From positions 930,001-994,000 of the forward strand of contig AP014633.1 in the NCBI GenBank assembly GCA_000828835.1: a DNA stretch of 64,000 nt, in the 5' to 3' direction. The position numbers and the translations under genes are program-made. Position 1 is the first letter of the stretch. Each line of letters starts with the position of its first letter. Source of the DNA: Thioploca ingrica. GTDB lineage: Bacteria > Pseudomonadota > Gammaproteobacteria > Beggiatoales > Beggiatoaceae. Below are positions 35,079-43,940 of this stretch, one piece after another. The notes beneath the pieces are model-generated. The model saw only the letters and a list, made by a program, of their open reading frames with translations. It was not told the DNA's origin and searched no databases.

Positions 35079-35474
35079 ATGTGCGCCATGAAAGTTCATG
35101 AAAAAATTCGCTTTATGCGTCAATCCAAAAATTGGTCACAAGAGGAAATGGCTGATAAATTAGGTATGTCTACCAATGGATATGCGAATATTGAGCGGGG
35201 TGAAACGGATGTACCCTTTTCTCGGCTTGAACAAATCGCTAAGACGTTAGACGTAGAATTATTAGAATTACTCAGCTTTGGAGAAAGAAATATCTTTTAT
35301 TTAGTAACCGGTGATAATAGCCAATTTAATAATCATATTAAAATGCAACAAAGTGGTCATTTAGATGAATCAATAGAACTACAGCATGAATTAGAAAAAA
35401 TGTACCTGATACTTAAACAACGGGAAAATGAAATTGAATATCTAAAAGAGATTATCAATCTGATGAAAAAATAA
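35079..35474 (+). CDS. XRE-family HTH regulator with C-terminal coiled coil
   Basis: 131 residues. Residues about 5-65 are a Cro/C1-type helix-turn-helix (IRFMRQSKNWSQEEMADKLG, then NIERGETDVPFSRLEQIAK). Residues 95-130 form a coiled coil (LQHELEKMYLILKQRENEIE) that should mediate dimerisation. ATG 35088 is an equally good start; neither has a clear ribosome site. A close paralogue with the same layout lies at 58577-58984. Each copy stands within 3 kb of PD-(D/E)XK-type genes. Confidence 0.85.
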   Translation: MCAMKVHEKIRFMRQSKNWSQEEMADKLGMSTNGYANIERGETDVPFSRLEQIAKTLDVELLELLSFGERNIFYLVTGDNSQFNNHIKMQQSGHLDESIELQHELEKMYLILKQRENEIEYLKEIINLMKK

Positions 35475-35526
35475 AATTGATAACTTAAATAGAGATAACC
35501 AATAATTAAACAGCAACCGGTTAAAT

Positions 35527-36039
35527 ATGAGTGACTTCGTAGCAGAAATTGAAGAAAAATACCAAGAGAATGAAATTGAGAAAATGGGTTCATATAATCA
35601 CAGTCTCGTCCAAGCTAGAATAGCGGGGTTATTACTTAATACAAAAAATTATTCTGTTTTTATCGAATTAAGCTTAGACGCCGAAGCAATCGATTTAAGT
35701 CAGTTTGGGCTTAAGGCAAAAAATGAACTTAAACCCGATGTGTGTCTTTATCAGAATACGGGTGGTCTGAAAGAACGTGATGTTTTAAAAATGCGAGAGA
35801 TGCCGTTATTAGTGATTGAAATTATTTCGCCCCAACAAGGGATTGAAGAAATTTTGGCTAAATTTGAAGCTTATTTTACCCTCGGTGTTAAATCGTGTTG
35901 GTTAGTCGTTCCGTCACTGCGGGTAATCAATGTTTATTCACAGTTGAATCAATACCAAACATTTGATCGGAACGATAATGAAATTATTGATGAAGTTATA
36001 GATATTCGCTTACCTATCTCAAAAATTTTTGATCGGTGA
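35527..36039 (+). CDS. Uma2 family (DUF820) PD-(D/E)XK endonuclease-like protein
   Basis: 170 residues with the Uma2 core: MGSYNHSLVQARIAGLLL, an active-site Asp71 (ELKPDVCLYQ), then Glu98 in LLVIEIISPQQG, and FEAYFTLGVKSCWLV. Uma2 proteins are predicted nucleases, present in dozens of copies in cyanobacteria and some sulfur bacteria; biological roles are unclear. It is 52 nt downstream of the XRE gene on the same strand, so the regulator may control it. Confidence 0.85.
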   Translation: MSDFVAEIEEKYQENEIEKMGSYNHSLVQARIAGLLLNTKNYSVFIELSLDAEAIDLSQFGLKAKNELKPDVCLYQNTGGLKERDVLKMREMPLLVIEIISPQQGIEEILAKFEAYFTLGVKSCWLVVPSLRVINVYSQLNQYQTFDRNDNEIIDEVIDIRLPISKIFDR

Positions 36040-36076
36040 CCTTACTCACTGTCTGAATCAGAATTTCCAGGATGTG

Positions 36077-36126
36077 AGAATTAACAGAATGAATTATTCA
36101 GAGAATTCTAAAATTCAGTTAATTCT
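36077..36126. repeat. imperfect inverted repeat after Uma2 gene
   Basis: AGAATTAACAGAAT (36077-36090) pairs with ATTCAGTTAATTCT (36113-36126), one mismatch in 14, loop of 22 nt. It lies between the Uma2 gene and pdxA and could end the former's transcript. Confidence 0.5.
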
Positions 36127-36221
36127 AATTCTAACTTAATATTAGCAGAAAAAATGATGGGCGAATGCAAGACAGTGCGTTATGATTACTCCAAGTTAAT
36201 CTGTTGCGGAAGGAGTTTATT

Positions 36222-37226
36222 ATGACAAAGCCCACTATCGCTATTACGCTCGGTGATCCCGCCGGAATTGGCCCAGAAATCGTGGTAAAGTCTCTTTTAG
36301 ATCCAAAGGTTTATGAATTTTGTCATCCCTTAGTCATTGGGGATAAAACGGTTATTGCTCAAGCATTACCGCTTGTTAATTCAACCGCCATTCTTCAGGT
36401 GATTGATAATCCTTTAGCTGGAAAATATGAGTTCGGTACGATTGATTTAATTGATTTACGAAATCTAGACTGCTCACAACGGGTAATGGGCACTGTCCAA
36501 GCCAAGTGTGGTCGGGCGGCTTACGATTACATTAAAATGGCAGTGAAATTAGCGCTAAACGGAGAAGTTGCAGCTATCGCCACCGCTCCTATTAATAAAG
36601 AATCGCTGCGTGCTGCTCAAATCACTCAAATCGGTCATACGGAAATCTTAGCGGAGTTAAGTCACACACCCGATCCGTTAACCTTGTTTGAAGTCAGGGG
36701 CATGAGAGTTTTTTTTCTCTCCCGTCATGTTTCCTTGCGTCAAGCTTGTGATTTAGTGACCAAAGAACGGGTGTTAGAATATATCATTCGCTGCACTGAA
36801 GCCTTGCAACGCTTAGGTGTGACTCAAGGTACTATGGCAGTGGCTGGTTTGAATCCACATAGTGGTGAACATGGCTTATTTGGTGATGAAGAAATTAACC
36901 ACGTTGAACCCGCCGTGAAAGCAGCCCAAACACGTGGTTACCAAGTGGTTGGACCAATTAGTGCCGATTCAGTCTTTCACCAAGCTTTACAAGGTCAATA
37001 TAGTGCGGTGTTATCGCTGTATCACGATCAAGGTCATATTGCCACTAAAACGGTTGATTTTGAAAGAACAGTTTCCATTACCAATGGATTACCTTTTTTA
37101 AGAACCTCAGTTGATCATGGAACCGCTTTTGACATTGCCGGTAAAGGCATTGCGAGTGCAGTGAGTATGATTGAAGCGATACGATTAGCGGCGCAATATT
37201 CACCTCATTTTAAAGCACATATCTGA
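36222..37226 (+). CDS. pdxA: 4-hydroxythreonine-4-phosphate dehydrogenase
   Basis: Oxidises 4-phosphohydroxy-threonine in the DXP-dependent pyridoxal 5'-phosphate pathway. The 334-residue product begins [20 protein letters not shown] and shows the metal-binding histidines in QIGHTEIL and LYHDQGHI, plus SADSVFH and [17 protein letters not shown] 36222 is chosen: GGAAGGAG (36208-36215) lies 6 nt upstream, and the six upstream codons of the open frame overlap it. It is usually beside ksgA/rsmA; here a radical SAM gene follows. Confidence 0.96.
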   Translation: MTKPTIAITLGDPAGIGPEIVVKSLLDPKVYEFCHPLVIGDKTVIAQALPLVNSTAILQVIDNPLAGKYEFGTIDLIDLRNLDCSQRVMGTVQAKCGRAAYDYIKMAVKLALNGEVAAIATAPINKESLRAAQITQIGHTEILAELSHTPDPLTLFEVRGMRVFFLSRHVSLRQACDLVTKERVLEYIIRCTEALQRLGVTQGTMAVAGLNPHSGEHGLFGDEEINHVEPAVKAAQTRGYQVVGPISADSVFHQALQGQYSAVLSLYHDQGHIATKTVDFERTVSITNGLPFLRTSVDHGTAFDIAGKGIASAVSMIEAIRLAAQYSPHFKAHI

Positions 37227-37262
37227 TAATTTACGCAACTCGCTATTGAAGAAGAAAACCGA

Positions 37263-38207
37263 ATGAAAATTTTTGGTCCCATCCCCTCAAGACGCCTGGG
37301 ACGTAGCCTAGGTATTAATAATATTCCGCCTAAAGCGTGTTCTTACCATTGTAATTATTGTCAAGTTGGACCAACGTTACAAACTGAAATAGAACGCCGT
37401 CATTTTTACGGAGCCGATCATCTCGTTGAACTGGTTACCGAACGGGTCACTCAATTAAGAGCACAAGGCGAACTCATTGATTACCTTTCGTTTGTCCCAG
37501 ATGGTGAACCGACTCTCGATATCGATTTAGGTGAAACGATTGATAAACTGCGTCCTTTAGGAATTAAAATCGCGGTGATTACCAATGGTTCGTTAATTTG
37601 GCGCGAAGAAGTCCGCGACACTTTAAAAACCGCCGATTGGGTTTCTCTTAAAATAGATAGTGTTGATGAAGCGATTTGGTCTATCATCAACATGCCACAT
37701 CCCCATTTAAAGCTCGCTACTATTTTAGAAGGAATGATCAAATTTGCTCAGGAATATCAAGGAACACTGGTAACCGAAACGATGTTGGTTAAAGGGATTA
37801 ATGTCGACCCAGAATCCGCAATCGAATTAGCGGATTTTATTGAGCAACTGAAGCCCAGTAAAGCCTATTTTTTAATTCCCACTCGTCCACCGGCATTACC
37901 TTTTGTTCGCATTCCTAGCCAAGCAGAACTCAATCTTTTTTATCCCATCGTCAGCAGTAAACTCTCGAATATTGAATATCTTACTCATTATGAAGGCAAT
38001 ACCTTCACTTCCACGGGGGATGTTGCTGCCGATTTACTGAGTATCACTGCAGTTCACCCGCTGCGAGAAGAAGCAGTACGAGAACTCTTAGCTAAAAATC
38101 AAGCTGATTGGAGTATCGTTGCCTCTTTAGTACAAGCAGGTCAACTGATAATGACAGAATATGAAGGAAATAAGTTCTACACCCGTCACACCCGGGTGTT
38201 AGAATAA
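37263..38207 (+). CDS. radical SAM protein (COG0731-like)
   Basis: A 314-residue radical SAM enzyme. The 4Fe-4S motif is CSYHCNYCQVG (CxxxCxxC), preceded by the subfamily opening FGPIPSRRLGRSLGINNIPP; SAM-binding features follow (FVPDGEPTLD, ITNGSL). After the TIM-barrel part (to about 230), the C-terminus looks like a winged-helix domain (HPLREEAVRELLAKNQADW). Members of this group relate to wyosine-type enzymes but are mostly uncharacterised in bacteria. It starts 36 nt after pdxA and may be co-transcribed. Confidence 0.85.
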   Translation: MKIFGPIPSRRLGRSLGINNIPPKACSYHCNYCQVGPTLQTEIERRHFYGADHLVELVTERVTQLRAQGELIDYLSFVPDGEPTLDIDLGETIDKLRPLGIKIAVITNGSLIWREEVRDTLKTADWVSLKIDSVDEAIWSIINMPHPHLKLATILEGMIKFAQEYQGTLVTETMLVKGINVDPESAIELADFIEQLKPSKAYFLIPTRPPALPFVRIPSQAELNLFYPIVSSKLSNIEYLTHYEGNTFTSTGDVAADLLSITAVHPLREEAVRELLAKNQADWSIVASLVQAGQLIMTEYEGNKFYTRHTRVLE

Positions 38208-38268
38208 CTGTTGAACTCGTTCCCAAACATAACCCGTTTGACTTTTAATCTTCTGTGAGGCGCAAACA

Positions 38269-38895
38269 ATGGCGTTCACCGACTTTAAATCTATCCAACA
38301 AGTACAACAGAATTTTAGCATTAAATATACCGAGGAAAACTATATTGAATACGATGAGTTAGAACCTTCCAATACCTTCTTGGAGGAATTTACCTTTAGC
38401 CGACAAAATATCGATGTATTTTCTTCAGAAGCCGCTCGCTGTGAAAATGTTATCTATCCCGTCATTCGAGAAGTATACAAAAAATATGTCGCTCAATTCT
38501 CGTTATGGAGTCACAAAACCTTATCTTACGATGAAGTTTTAACTGGAACACCTGACTATCTTATCACCTCCAAGTCACCTCTGGGAAAAACGATTCTGGG
38601 TCTGCCGATTATTGTCGTCGTCGAAGCCAAACAAAATAATTTTATGGAAGGTTGGGGGCAGTGCTTAGCGGAATTGCTAGCAGCGCAAAAACTGAATCAA
38701 GAGGAAACTCGCCCGGTGCAGGGTATAGTGACCGATGGTGAAGTCTGGCATTTTGGCAAGCTGGTTGGCCAAGTTTTTATCAAGAACGAAACCGTTTTAG
38801 CGATTAGCGACTTGAAAAAAATTTTTGGGGCAATAAGCTATCTTATAAGAGATAGTCAAGTCGGTTGCGTCAGCGAATCCATCAACGTTAAATAG
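38269..38895 (+). CDS. PD-(D/E)XK nuclease-like protein (type I restriction-like)
   Basis: 208 residues. The core holds the nuclease motif: Asp96 in TGTPDYLIT, then Glu119-x-Lys121 in VVVEAKQNN, followed by GWGQCLAELLAAQKLN, where the conserved Gln resembles the motif in type I restriction HsdR and Mrr-like proteins. No helicase domain and no methylase or specificity gene is near, so it is a stand-alone protein. A frameshifted paralogue with the same motifs lies at 59463-60061 on the other strand. GAGG lies about 8 nt before the ATG. Confidence 0.78.
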   Translation: MAFTDFKSIQQVQQNFSIKYTEENYIEYDELEPSNTFLEEFTFSRQNIDVFSSEAARCENVIYPVIREVYKKYVAQFSLWSHKTLSYDEVLTGTPDYLITSKSPLGKTILGLPIIVVVEAKQNNFMEGWGQCLAELLAAQKLNQEETRPVQGIVTDGEVWHFGKLVGQVFIKNETVLAISDLKKIFGAISYLIRDSQVGCVSESINVK

Positions 38896-38945
38896 CCCAA
38901 CTAGCCTCAAGTAAATTGATCTTAGCTGGGCTATTAATGGTATGG
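38891..38945. terminator. candidate bidirectional terminator
   Basis: AATAGCCCAACT (38891-38902) pairs with AGCTGGGCTATT (38934-38945), one mismatch in 12. It spans the gap between the convergent nuclease-like gene and the subtilase and overlaps the former's stop codon. No long T-run, but the placement is that of a shared terminator. Confidence 0.5.
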
Positions 38946-38954
38946 TTTTTAAAC

Positions 38955-41384
38955 TTATTTAATAGTAAACCCATTTACTAAAGTTGCTGATTGAGCGTCG
39001 GGATTGGTAACAACCACATCGCTAACGGCTTTAATCACCCGCTCACCTCTTGGAATTTTTCTACTGATCTTAATATTGCACACTATTTCTTGAGGAGAAA
39101 CGGTGGTAGTGCTTAGTACAGTGATCCCTGGGCCAAAATCGACGGTTGCCCCGGGTTGGAAATGATTTCCAGTTAAAGTAACCATTAAAGTTTGATTTCT
39201 TGTCCCGGAGTTAGGTTGGCAACTATTCAATTCCGGTGGCGGTGCTGCTTGAACCTGGGTTAAAGCATCACTCACATCAATTTTGCCATATCCCCAATCA
39301 TTATTGGGTACACTCCCGGTGAAACCATCTATTCTTGCCCCCTGCTGTAAATAGCTTTTAATTATAGCGGGTGTTGGATTAATCCCTTTGTTGTGGGCTT
39401 CTTCTAAAAGTAAAGCAACTGAACCGGTGCCATGCGGACAAGCCATACTTGTGCCTTGCAGAGTGGCATAATAGCCAAGTGGTTCAATACGGTTGTAATA
39501 CCGATAGTAGTTATAGTTAGTGGGAGGGCTCAAGCTATCAAGAGCTGGTTGCGAAAGAGAAGCCACAATTCCTACGCCTGGTGCTGAAATAAACGGTTGT
39601 ATCCGTCCATCTCGGCTGGGACCGCGACTAGAAAAGAAGGCCAAATCTTCTAAGGTGAAAGGATCATAATAATCGACTGGAAATATTCCATAAGCCTGTG
39701 AACCATTAACATAAGTATCCCATAGATAACCATTTGCTGAGGTATGGTATATACGTGCATTCCATTGATTTTTAGTTTGATAAGCACCTATCGAGATCAC
39801 TTGAGAGGCAGTGGCGGGACTACCAATAGTCATGTGGCTATCAGATAAGAAAGGATCATTGAGATTTCCCCAAGTATGTTTAGTGGTTCCACTGTTGTAC
39901 CAAAAATAAGTTTGTGCCAAACTATCACTATAACCATGCCAAGCCTGATAATTACCGCTCCCAGACAAAGGAATAAATTCAACTACCCATTTACCGTTAA
40001 CCGGCCCTACACCATAAGCGTCTGATATTTCACAATAGATATTATTATCACCATTATTAGTATCCCAACCAATAACAGCAGGGAAATTATAACAGTATAC
40101 AAAGCCTTCGTTCGTATTGAATCCGCCATCAGTTCCATTGGTTTTCCATAAATTCTTATAAATACCATTAAAATTAGGTGGATATTTCTGGCCACTGGGG
40201 GTGGTAATTTGAATACGTGAGGTATCATTACCGCTGTACCACACATCAAAGAAGATATAATCTGATGCTGAAACTGAAGGTAGGTAAGAATTGGGTGGAT
40301 TAAAAACAATATCATTACGGGTAGAGAAATTACCAGCACCATGCAGAGGGGCACCAAAAGTCTCAAAAGCTGTTCCGCCATAAGTCGCGGCAGCGTTACC
40401 TGCCGCTACCACCACAATTTTGTTAGCGCCAGTCAGATCATCAATTCCTCGTTCTTCAGGCATTGAACCATCATGCGGACCATAATCGCTTCCCAAACTC
40501 ATATTAATGACGGCTGGTTTACCTAGAGTAGCGGCTTGTTGAAAGATCCAATTGATACCATCAAGAAGAGCCGTAGTGGTATTGCGATTTTTTTCATTAT
40601 CAAAGTCAAATTTAACCATCAGCAATTCTGCTTCCGGTGCCAGACCCGTAAAGTGAGTGTTATCAGCAGTCGGGGCTCGTCCATTACCCGCTGACGTCCC
40701 AGCAACATGGGTACCATGACCGTCGTTATCACGGTGTAAACAGGTGGTATAACCGCCTTGAATTTGAGTTTTATTCCATTGGGTACCATAAGTAAAGCCA
40801 GTGGGGTTGGGCGCTATTCCACCCACATCACTTGGATCGAGAGTATGGTCCCAAATAGCGACTACCCTTGTATTGCCTTGCTCATCGATAAAATCAGGAT
40901 GTTCAATATCAATTCCGGTATCGATAACACCAACAACCACACCTCGACCGGTATTAGCCAACCGAGGAAAATTAAGGTTGGGTAAGTTAACACCGCTTGG
41001 ACCAGCACTTTGATCCATTAACAATTTGACTGGATGAGCGGCTTCTAATCGACGTACCTCGGTGAGGGCAGCGATAGCGGGTAACTGGCTAATCGGTGCC
41101 ATTGCTGTCATGATGCCATGTGAAGTTATCGTATTGATTTCGACGCCAAGCGCTCGAAGGGCTGGCAATGCAGCTAAATCAGCTTCAATAAAGAAATGAA
41201 TTAAGGTCTGAGGTATTTCATCCGGTGATTGAGAAAATGTCTTGCCAAAATGATCTGTGGCAAAATATTTTCCTTGAGCATTTATAATTCGTTGTAAATA
41301 CGGATCTATTTTATTGTCATTACCCCAACTTGGGAAAGTAATGAAGGTTAAAACCAGTAAAATAAGACTATACTTTACTTTCAT
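38955..41384 (-). CDS. secreted subtilisin-like (S8) protease with C-terminal IPT/TIG-like domain
   Basis: 809 residues. A signal peptide (MKVKYSLILLVLTFITFPSWG) and an inhibitor-like propeptide (to about residue 120) precede the S8 domain, with catalytic Asp in VVGVIDTGIDIEHPDF, His in DGHGTHVAGTSAGNG and Ser in LQGTSMACPHGTGS. A large insertion (about 330-560) separates His from Ser, as in tripeptidyl-type or C5a-peptidase-like members. The last 90 residues (SGTRNQTLMVTLTGNHFQPG) form an IPT/TIG-like Ig fold. ATG 41384 is chosen because AAGGAGA lies 7 nt upstream and a signal peptide follows at once; the open frame 36 codons longer has none. No sortase or type 9 signal is visible. Confidence 0.9.
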   Translation of the reverse strand: MKVKYSLILLVLTFITFPSWGNDNKIDPYLQRIINAQGKYFATDHFGKTFSQSPDEIPQTLIHFFIEADLAALPALRALGVEINTITSHGIMTAMAPISQLPAIAALTEVRRLEAAHPVKLLMDQSAGPSGVNLPNLNFPRLANTGRGVVVGVIDTGIDIEHPDFIDEQGNTRVVAIWDHTLDPSDVGGIAPNPTGFTYGTQWNKTQIQGGYTTCLHRDNDGHGTHVAGTSAGNGRAPTADNTHFTGLAPEAELLMVKFDFDNEKNRNTTTALLDGINWIFQQAATLGKPAVINMSLGSDYGPHDGSMPEERGIDDLTGANKIVVVAAGNAAATYGGTAFETFGAPLHGAGNFSTRNDIVFNPPNSYLPSVSASDYIFFDVWYSGNDTSRIQITTPSGQKYPPNFNGIYKNLWKTNGTDGGFNTNEGFVYCYNFPAVIGWDTNNGDNNIYCEISDAYGVGPVNGKWVVEFIPLSGSGNYQAWHGYSDSLAQTYFWYNSGTTKHTWGNLNDPFLSDSHMTIGSPATASQVISIGAYQTKNQWNARIYHTSANGYLWDTYVNGSQAYGIFPVDYYDPFTLEDLAFFSSRGPSRDGRIQPFISAPGVGIVASLSQPALDSLSPPTNYNYYRYYNRIEPLGYYATLQGTSMACPHGTGSVALLLEEAHNKGINPTPAIIKSYLQQGARIDGFTGSVPNNDWGYGKIDVSDALTQVQAAPPPELNSCQPNSGTRNQTLMVTLTGNHFQPGATVDFGPGITVLSTTTVSPQEIVCNIKISRKIPRGERVIKAVSDVVVTNPDAQSATLVNGFTIK

Positions 41385-41710
41385 TTGATGTCTCCTTACC
41401 TTTAAGGTCTTGATAAAGGAATTTATACTATACCATAATTTAAAAAAAGTAAGACAACTTAGTATAACTAATCTACAACAATCAACACCCAAAAATAATC
41501 GTAGGTCGAACTAAGCGAAGCGTGTCCGACAAAAAGCTCGCGTGAGGCCACTGCTATTAATTTAAGGGATTTTTCCCGTTGATAAAGGGGAAGATTTATA
41601 GGGGGGGTTATGGTAGTGTCCCTAACCCCTATTTTTCAAAGGTAAAAGGTGGAAAAAACTATTTATATCAATTAATTAACGTTGGAATAATAACGGTTAA
41701 CAATATGAAG
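41385..41710. other. gap between subtilase and exopolysaccharide operon
   Basis: Holds the subtilase promoter region and fragments of dispersed repeats: AAGCGAAGCGTGTCCGAC-type sequence near 41512-41530, and an A/G-rich family F-like piece near 41561-41610. A 67-codon plus-strand open frame there is repeat-derived and not called. Confidence 0.45.
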
Positions 41711-43927
41711 CTAACGGTTAGTATAACTATAATATCCTGGTTTATTATAATAACCATATTTATTACTATAATAATGAGATAGCTTTCGAGTATTAATCTG
41801 ATTTAAAACAATGCCTAACACCGGCGCATTCACCTGATAAAGACGTTTCAGTCCCTCTTTAACCATTTGATAAGGCGTTACATCTGCCTTAACGACATAC
41901 ACAATAGCACTCGCTGCGGTAGCCAGAACAATGGCATCACTCACCGCTAAAGTGGGTGCACTATCAATCACAATGTAACCATAATGTTTTTCTAACTGAG
42001 TTAACAGTTCTTTAAATCGTCTAGAAGAAAGTAACTCGAGCGGATTGGGCGGAATGAGACCACTGTGAATACAATCAATGTTCCCATCCATGACGGGATG
42101 AATACATTCAGCCAGTTGTTTCGTTCCGGCGACTAGTTCAGATAAACCGGGTGCTTTATCAGTTAGTCCAAATACGGAGGCAATACTGGGTCGTCGCATA
42201 TCCGCATCAATGAGTAAAGTTTTTTCCATTTGCCCGAGTGCCAATGCTTGATTAATCGCAAAGGTGGTTTTGCCTTCACTGACCACCGAAGAAGTGACAA
42301 CCAATACCTTCCGAGGCGTATCTAGATTAGATAACATGATACCGGTACGAATGGTACGAACTGACTCAGCAAATTGAGAAGTTTGTTTCTCTAAAAACAT
42401 TAACTGTGGATGACATGGATCCTGTTTGGAAATTTTAAGTTTTGGTAAAGTACCTAAGAGCGGTAAACCCAGTTTCTGCTCGACATCTTCACCATTTTTT
42501 ATAGTGTTATCAAGATATTCTAATAAATAGGCGAGTAAGGTCGAAAATAAAAAGCCCAACACTAAACTGATAGCCACTATTAATTTCTTTTGTGGTTTGT
42601 AGGGTGTAGACGCAACCAAAGCCGGTTCAATGACTTGTCCAATCTTGGATTGCAATGCTTGTATATCTTGTGAAGCATCGGTCTCTTTAAAGCGAGTTAA
42701 AAAAAGGTCATATAACTGACGATTCACTTCGACTTCTCGCTGTAATACCGCTAATTGATATTCATTGCGATTAATATCTTGAATTTGATTTTCTTTCTCC
42801 TTGAGAGAGCGTTCTAATGCTTGAACATTGGCTAGAGCCACCTCATACTCTTTGGTAATTCCCGTTATCACCTGTCTAATTTGTTTAGTGGTATTGGCTT
42901 GAGCGGTGTTCAGTTCGGTGGTAGCCGCTATCATGTTAGGGTGTTTAGAACCATAACGTTTACTCAATTCAGAAACCTTTTTTTCGGCATCCAGTTCGAT
43001 TTCTTTTAAACGTTGTACTAATGGGTTATTGATAACAGCAGTAATTGATTCAAAAGCACCGCTTGCTTGACCTCGAAGTGCTTGGACTTGATTATAAGCG
43101 CTTTGGGTCTCAGCCAATTGTTGGTGCGCCTTAACTAAGTTAGAAGCCATCTCCTCGATCTGTTTAATCGCTACACTTTTTACGCCTTCCACATTAACCA
43201 AATTGTGCTCTTCTAAATAGGCTTGCAGTACTTGCTCAGAGTGACTCAGTTTCTGGCGTAAATCGTTGATCCGCTCGGTTAATAAAGTGGTCGCTTTTTT
43301 GGTCAAGGCTATCCGTGCATTGAGATCAGTTTCAATATAAAGATTGGCTAAGGTATTAGCAATATCCGCAGCTAATTGGGCATCTTTAGATTCAAAGCTA
43401 ATCTTAGCCAGTTGAGTATTGCGTACTGGTTCTATGCCCAAGTTAGCCGCTATCATATTAACGATGGCTTGATATTTTTCCTCTGCAGAAATTGGGGTTG
43501 CAGCGGATTCGTTCAGTTGAACCCACCAATGACGCCAATCCCAAAACCATACCGGCGAAGTGTCTTGATTAAAGGCCTTATGAGAAACTAAGTTAAGTTT
43601 ATCAACGACTTTTTCTACTAAGCTCCGTGATTTGAGAATTTCCAACTGAGTTTGGTAATAATCCTTATTAGCCGAACTAACCCCATAAACTTCTTCAATA
43701 CTAATAATTTTCGGTTGATCAAATTCGATCAGTAAGGTAACCGTAGCACGATAAATGGGTTGCAATGAGAAGGTGACTAAAGTTGTTAATAACCCAATTA
43801 ATAAGGTTAAGCCGATTATTTGCCATTTGTGCTTATTAAATACATTCCAGTATACTCGCAAATCAATTTCATCTTCCCCGCTGGCTAAGTTGGCTAATTG
43901 GGATGGTTGCAAAGTAGGCATTTCCAT
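41711..43927 (-). CDS. Wzc-like polysaccharide copolymerase/tyrosine autokinase
   Basis: 738 residues. An N-terminal Wzz domain flanked by two membrane helices (IIGLTLLIGLLTTLVTF; LIVAISLVLGFLFSTLLAYLL) encloses a long periplasmic coiled coil; a cytoplasmic BY-kinase follows, with Walker A' (VVSEGKTTFAINQALAL, around residue 550), Walker A'/B (LLIDADMRRPSIASVFGL) and YIVIDSAP. The C-terminus is a Tyr cluster (HYYSNKYGYYNKPGYYSY), the usual autophosphorylation tail. It controls chain length and export with the Wza-like protein encoded 13 nt upstream. A second ATG two codons in is possible. Confidence 0.93.
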   Translation of the reverse strand: MEMPTLQPSQLANLASGEDEIDLRVYWNVFNKHKWQIIGLTLLIGLLTTLVTFSLQPIYRATVTLLIEFDQPKIISIEEVYGVSSANKDYYQTQLEILKSRSLVEKVVDKLNLVSHKAFNQDTSPVWFWDWRHWWVQLNESAATPISAEEKYQAIVNMIAANLGIEPVRNTQLAKISFESKDAQLAADIANTLANLYIETDLNARIALTKKATTLLTERINDLRQKLSHSEQVLQAYLEEHNLVNVEGVKSVAIKQIEEMASNLVKAHQQLAETQSAYNQVQALRGQASGAFESITAVINNPLVQRLKEIELDAEKKVSELSKRYGSKHPNMIAATTELNTAQANTTKQIRQVITGITKEYEVALANVQALERSLKEKENQIQDINRNEYQLAVLQREVEVNRQLYDLFLTRFKETDASQDIQALQSKIGQVIEPALVASTPYKPQKKLIVAISLVLGFLFSTLLAYLLEYLDNTIKNGEDVEQKLGLPLLGTLPKLKISKQDPCHPQLMFLEKQTSQFAESVRTIRTGIMLSNLDTPRKVLVVTSSVVSEGKTTFAINQALALGQMEKTLLIDADMRRPSIASVFGLTDKAPGLSELVAGTKQLAECIHPVMDGNIDCIHSGLIPPNPLELLSSRRFKELLTQLEKHYGYIVIDSAPTLAVSDAIVLATAASAIVYVVKADVTPYQMVKEGLKRLYQVNAPVLGIVLNQINTRKLSHYYSNKYGYYNKPGYYSYTNR

Positions 43928-43940
43928 AGCACCTTCTTCC

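Noticed and set aside
38269-38895. Complete type I restriction-modification system
   Set aside because: Only a short nuclease-like protein is present; no helicase, methylase or specificity subunit lies nearby.
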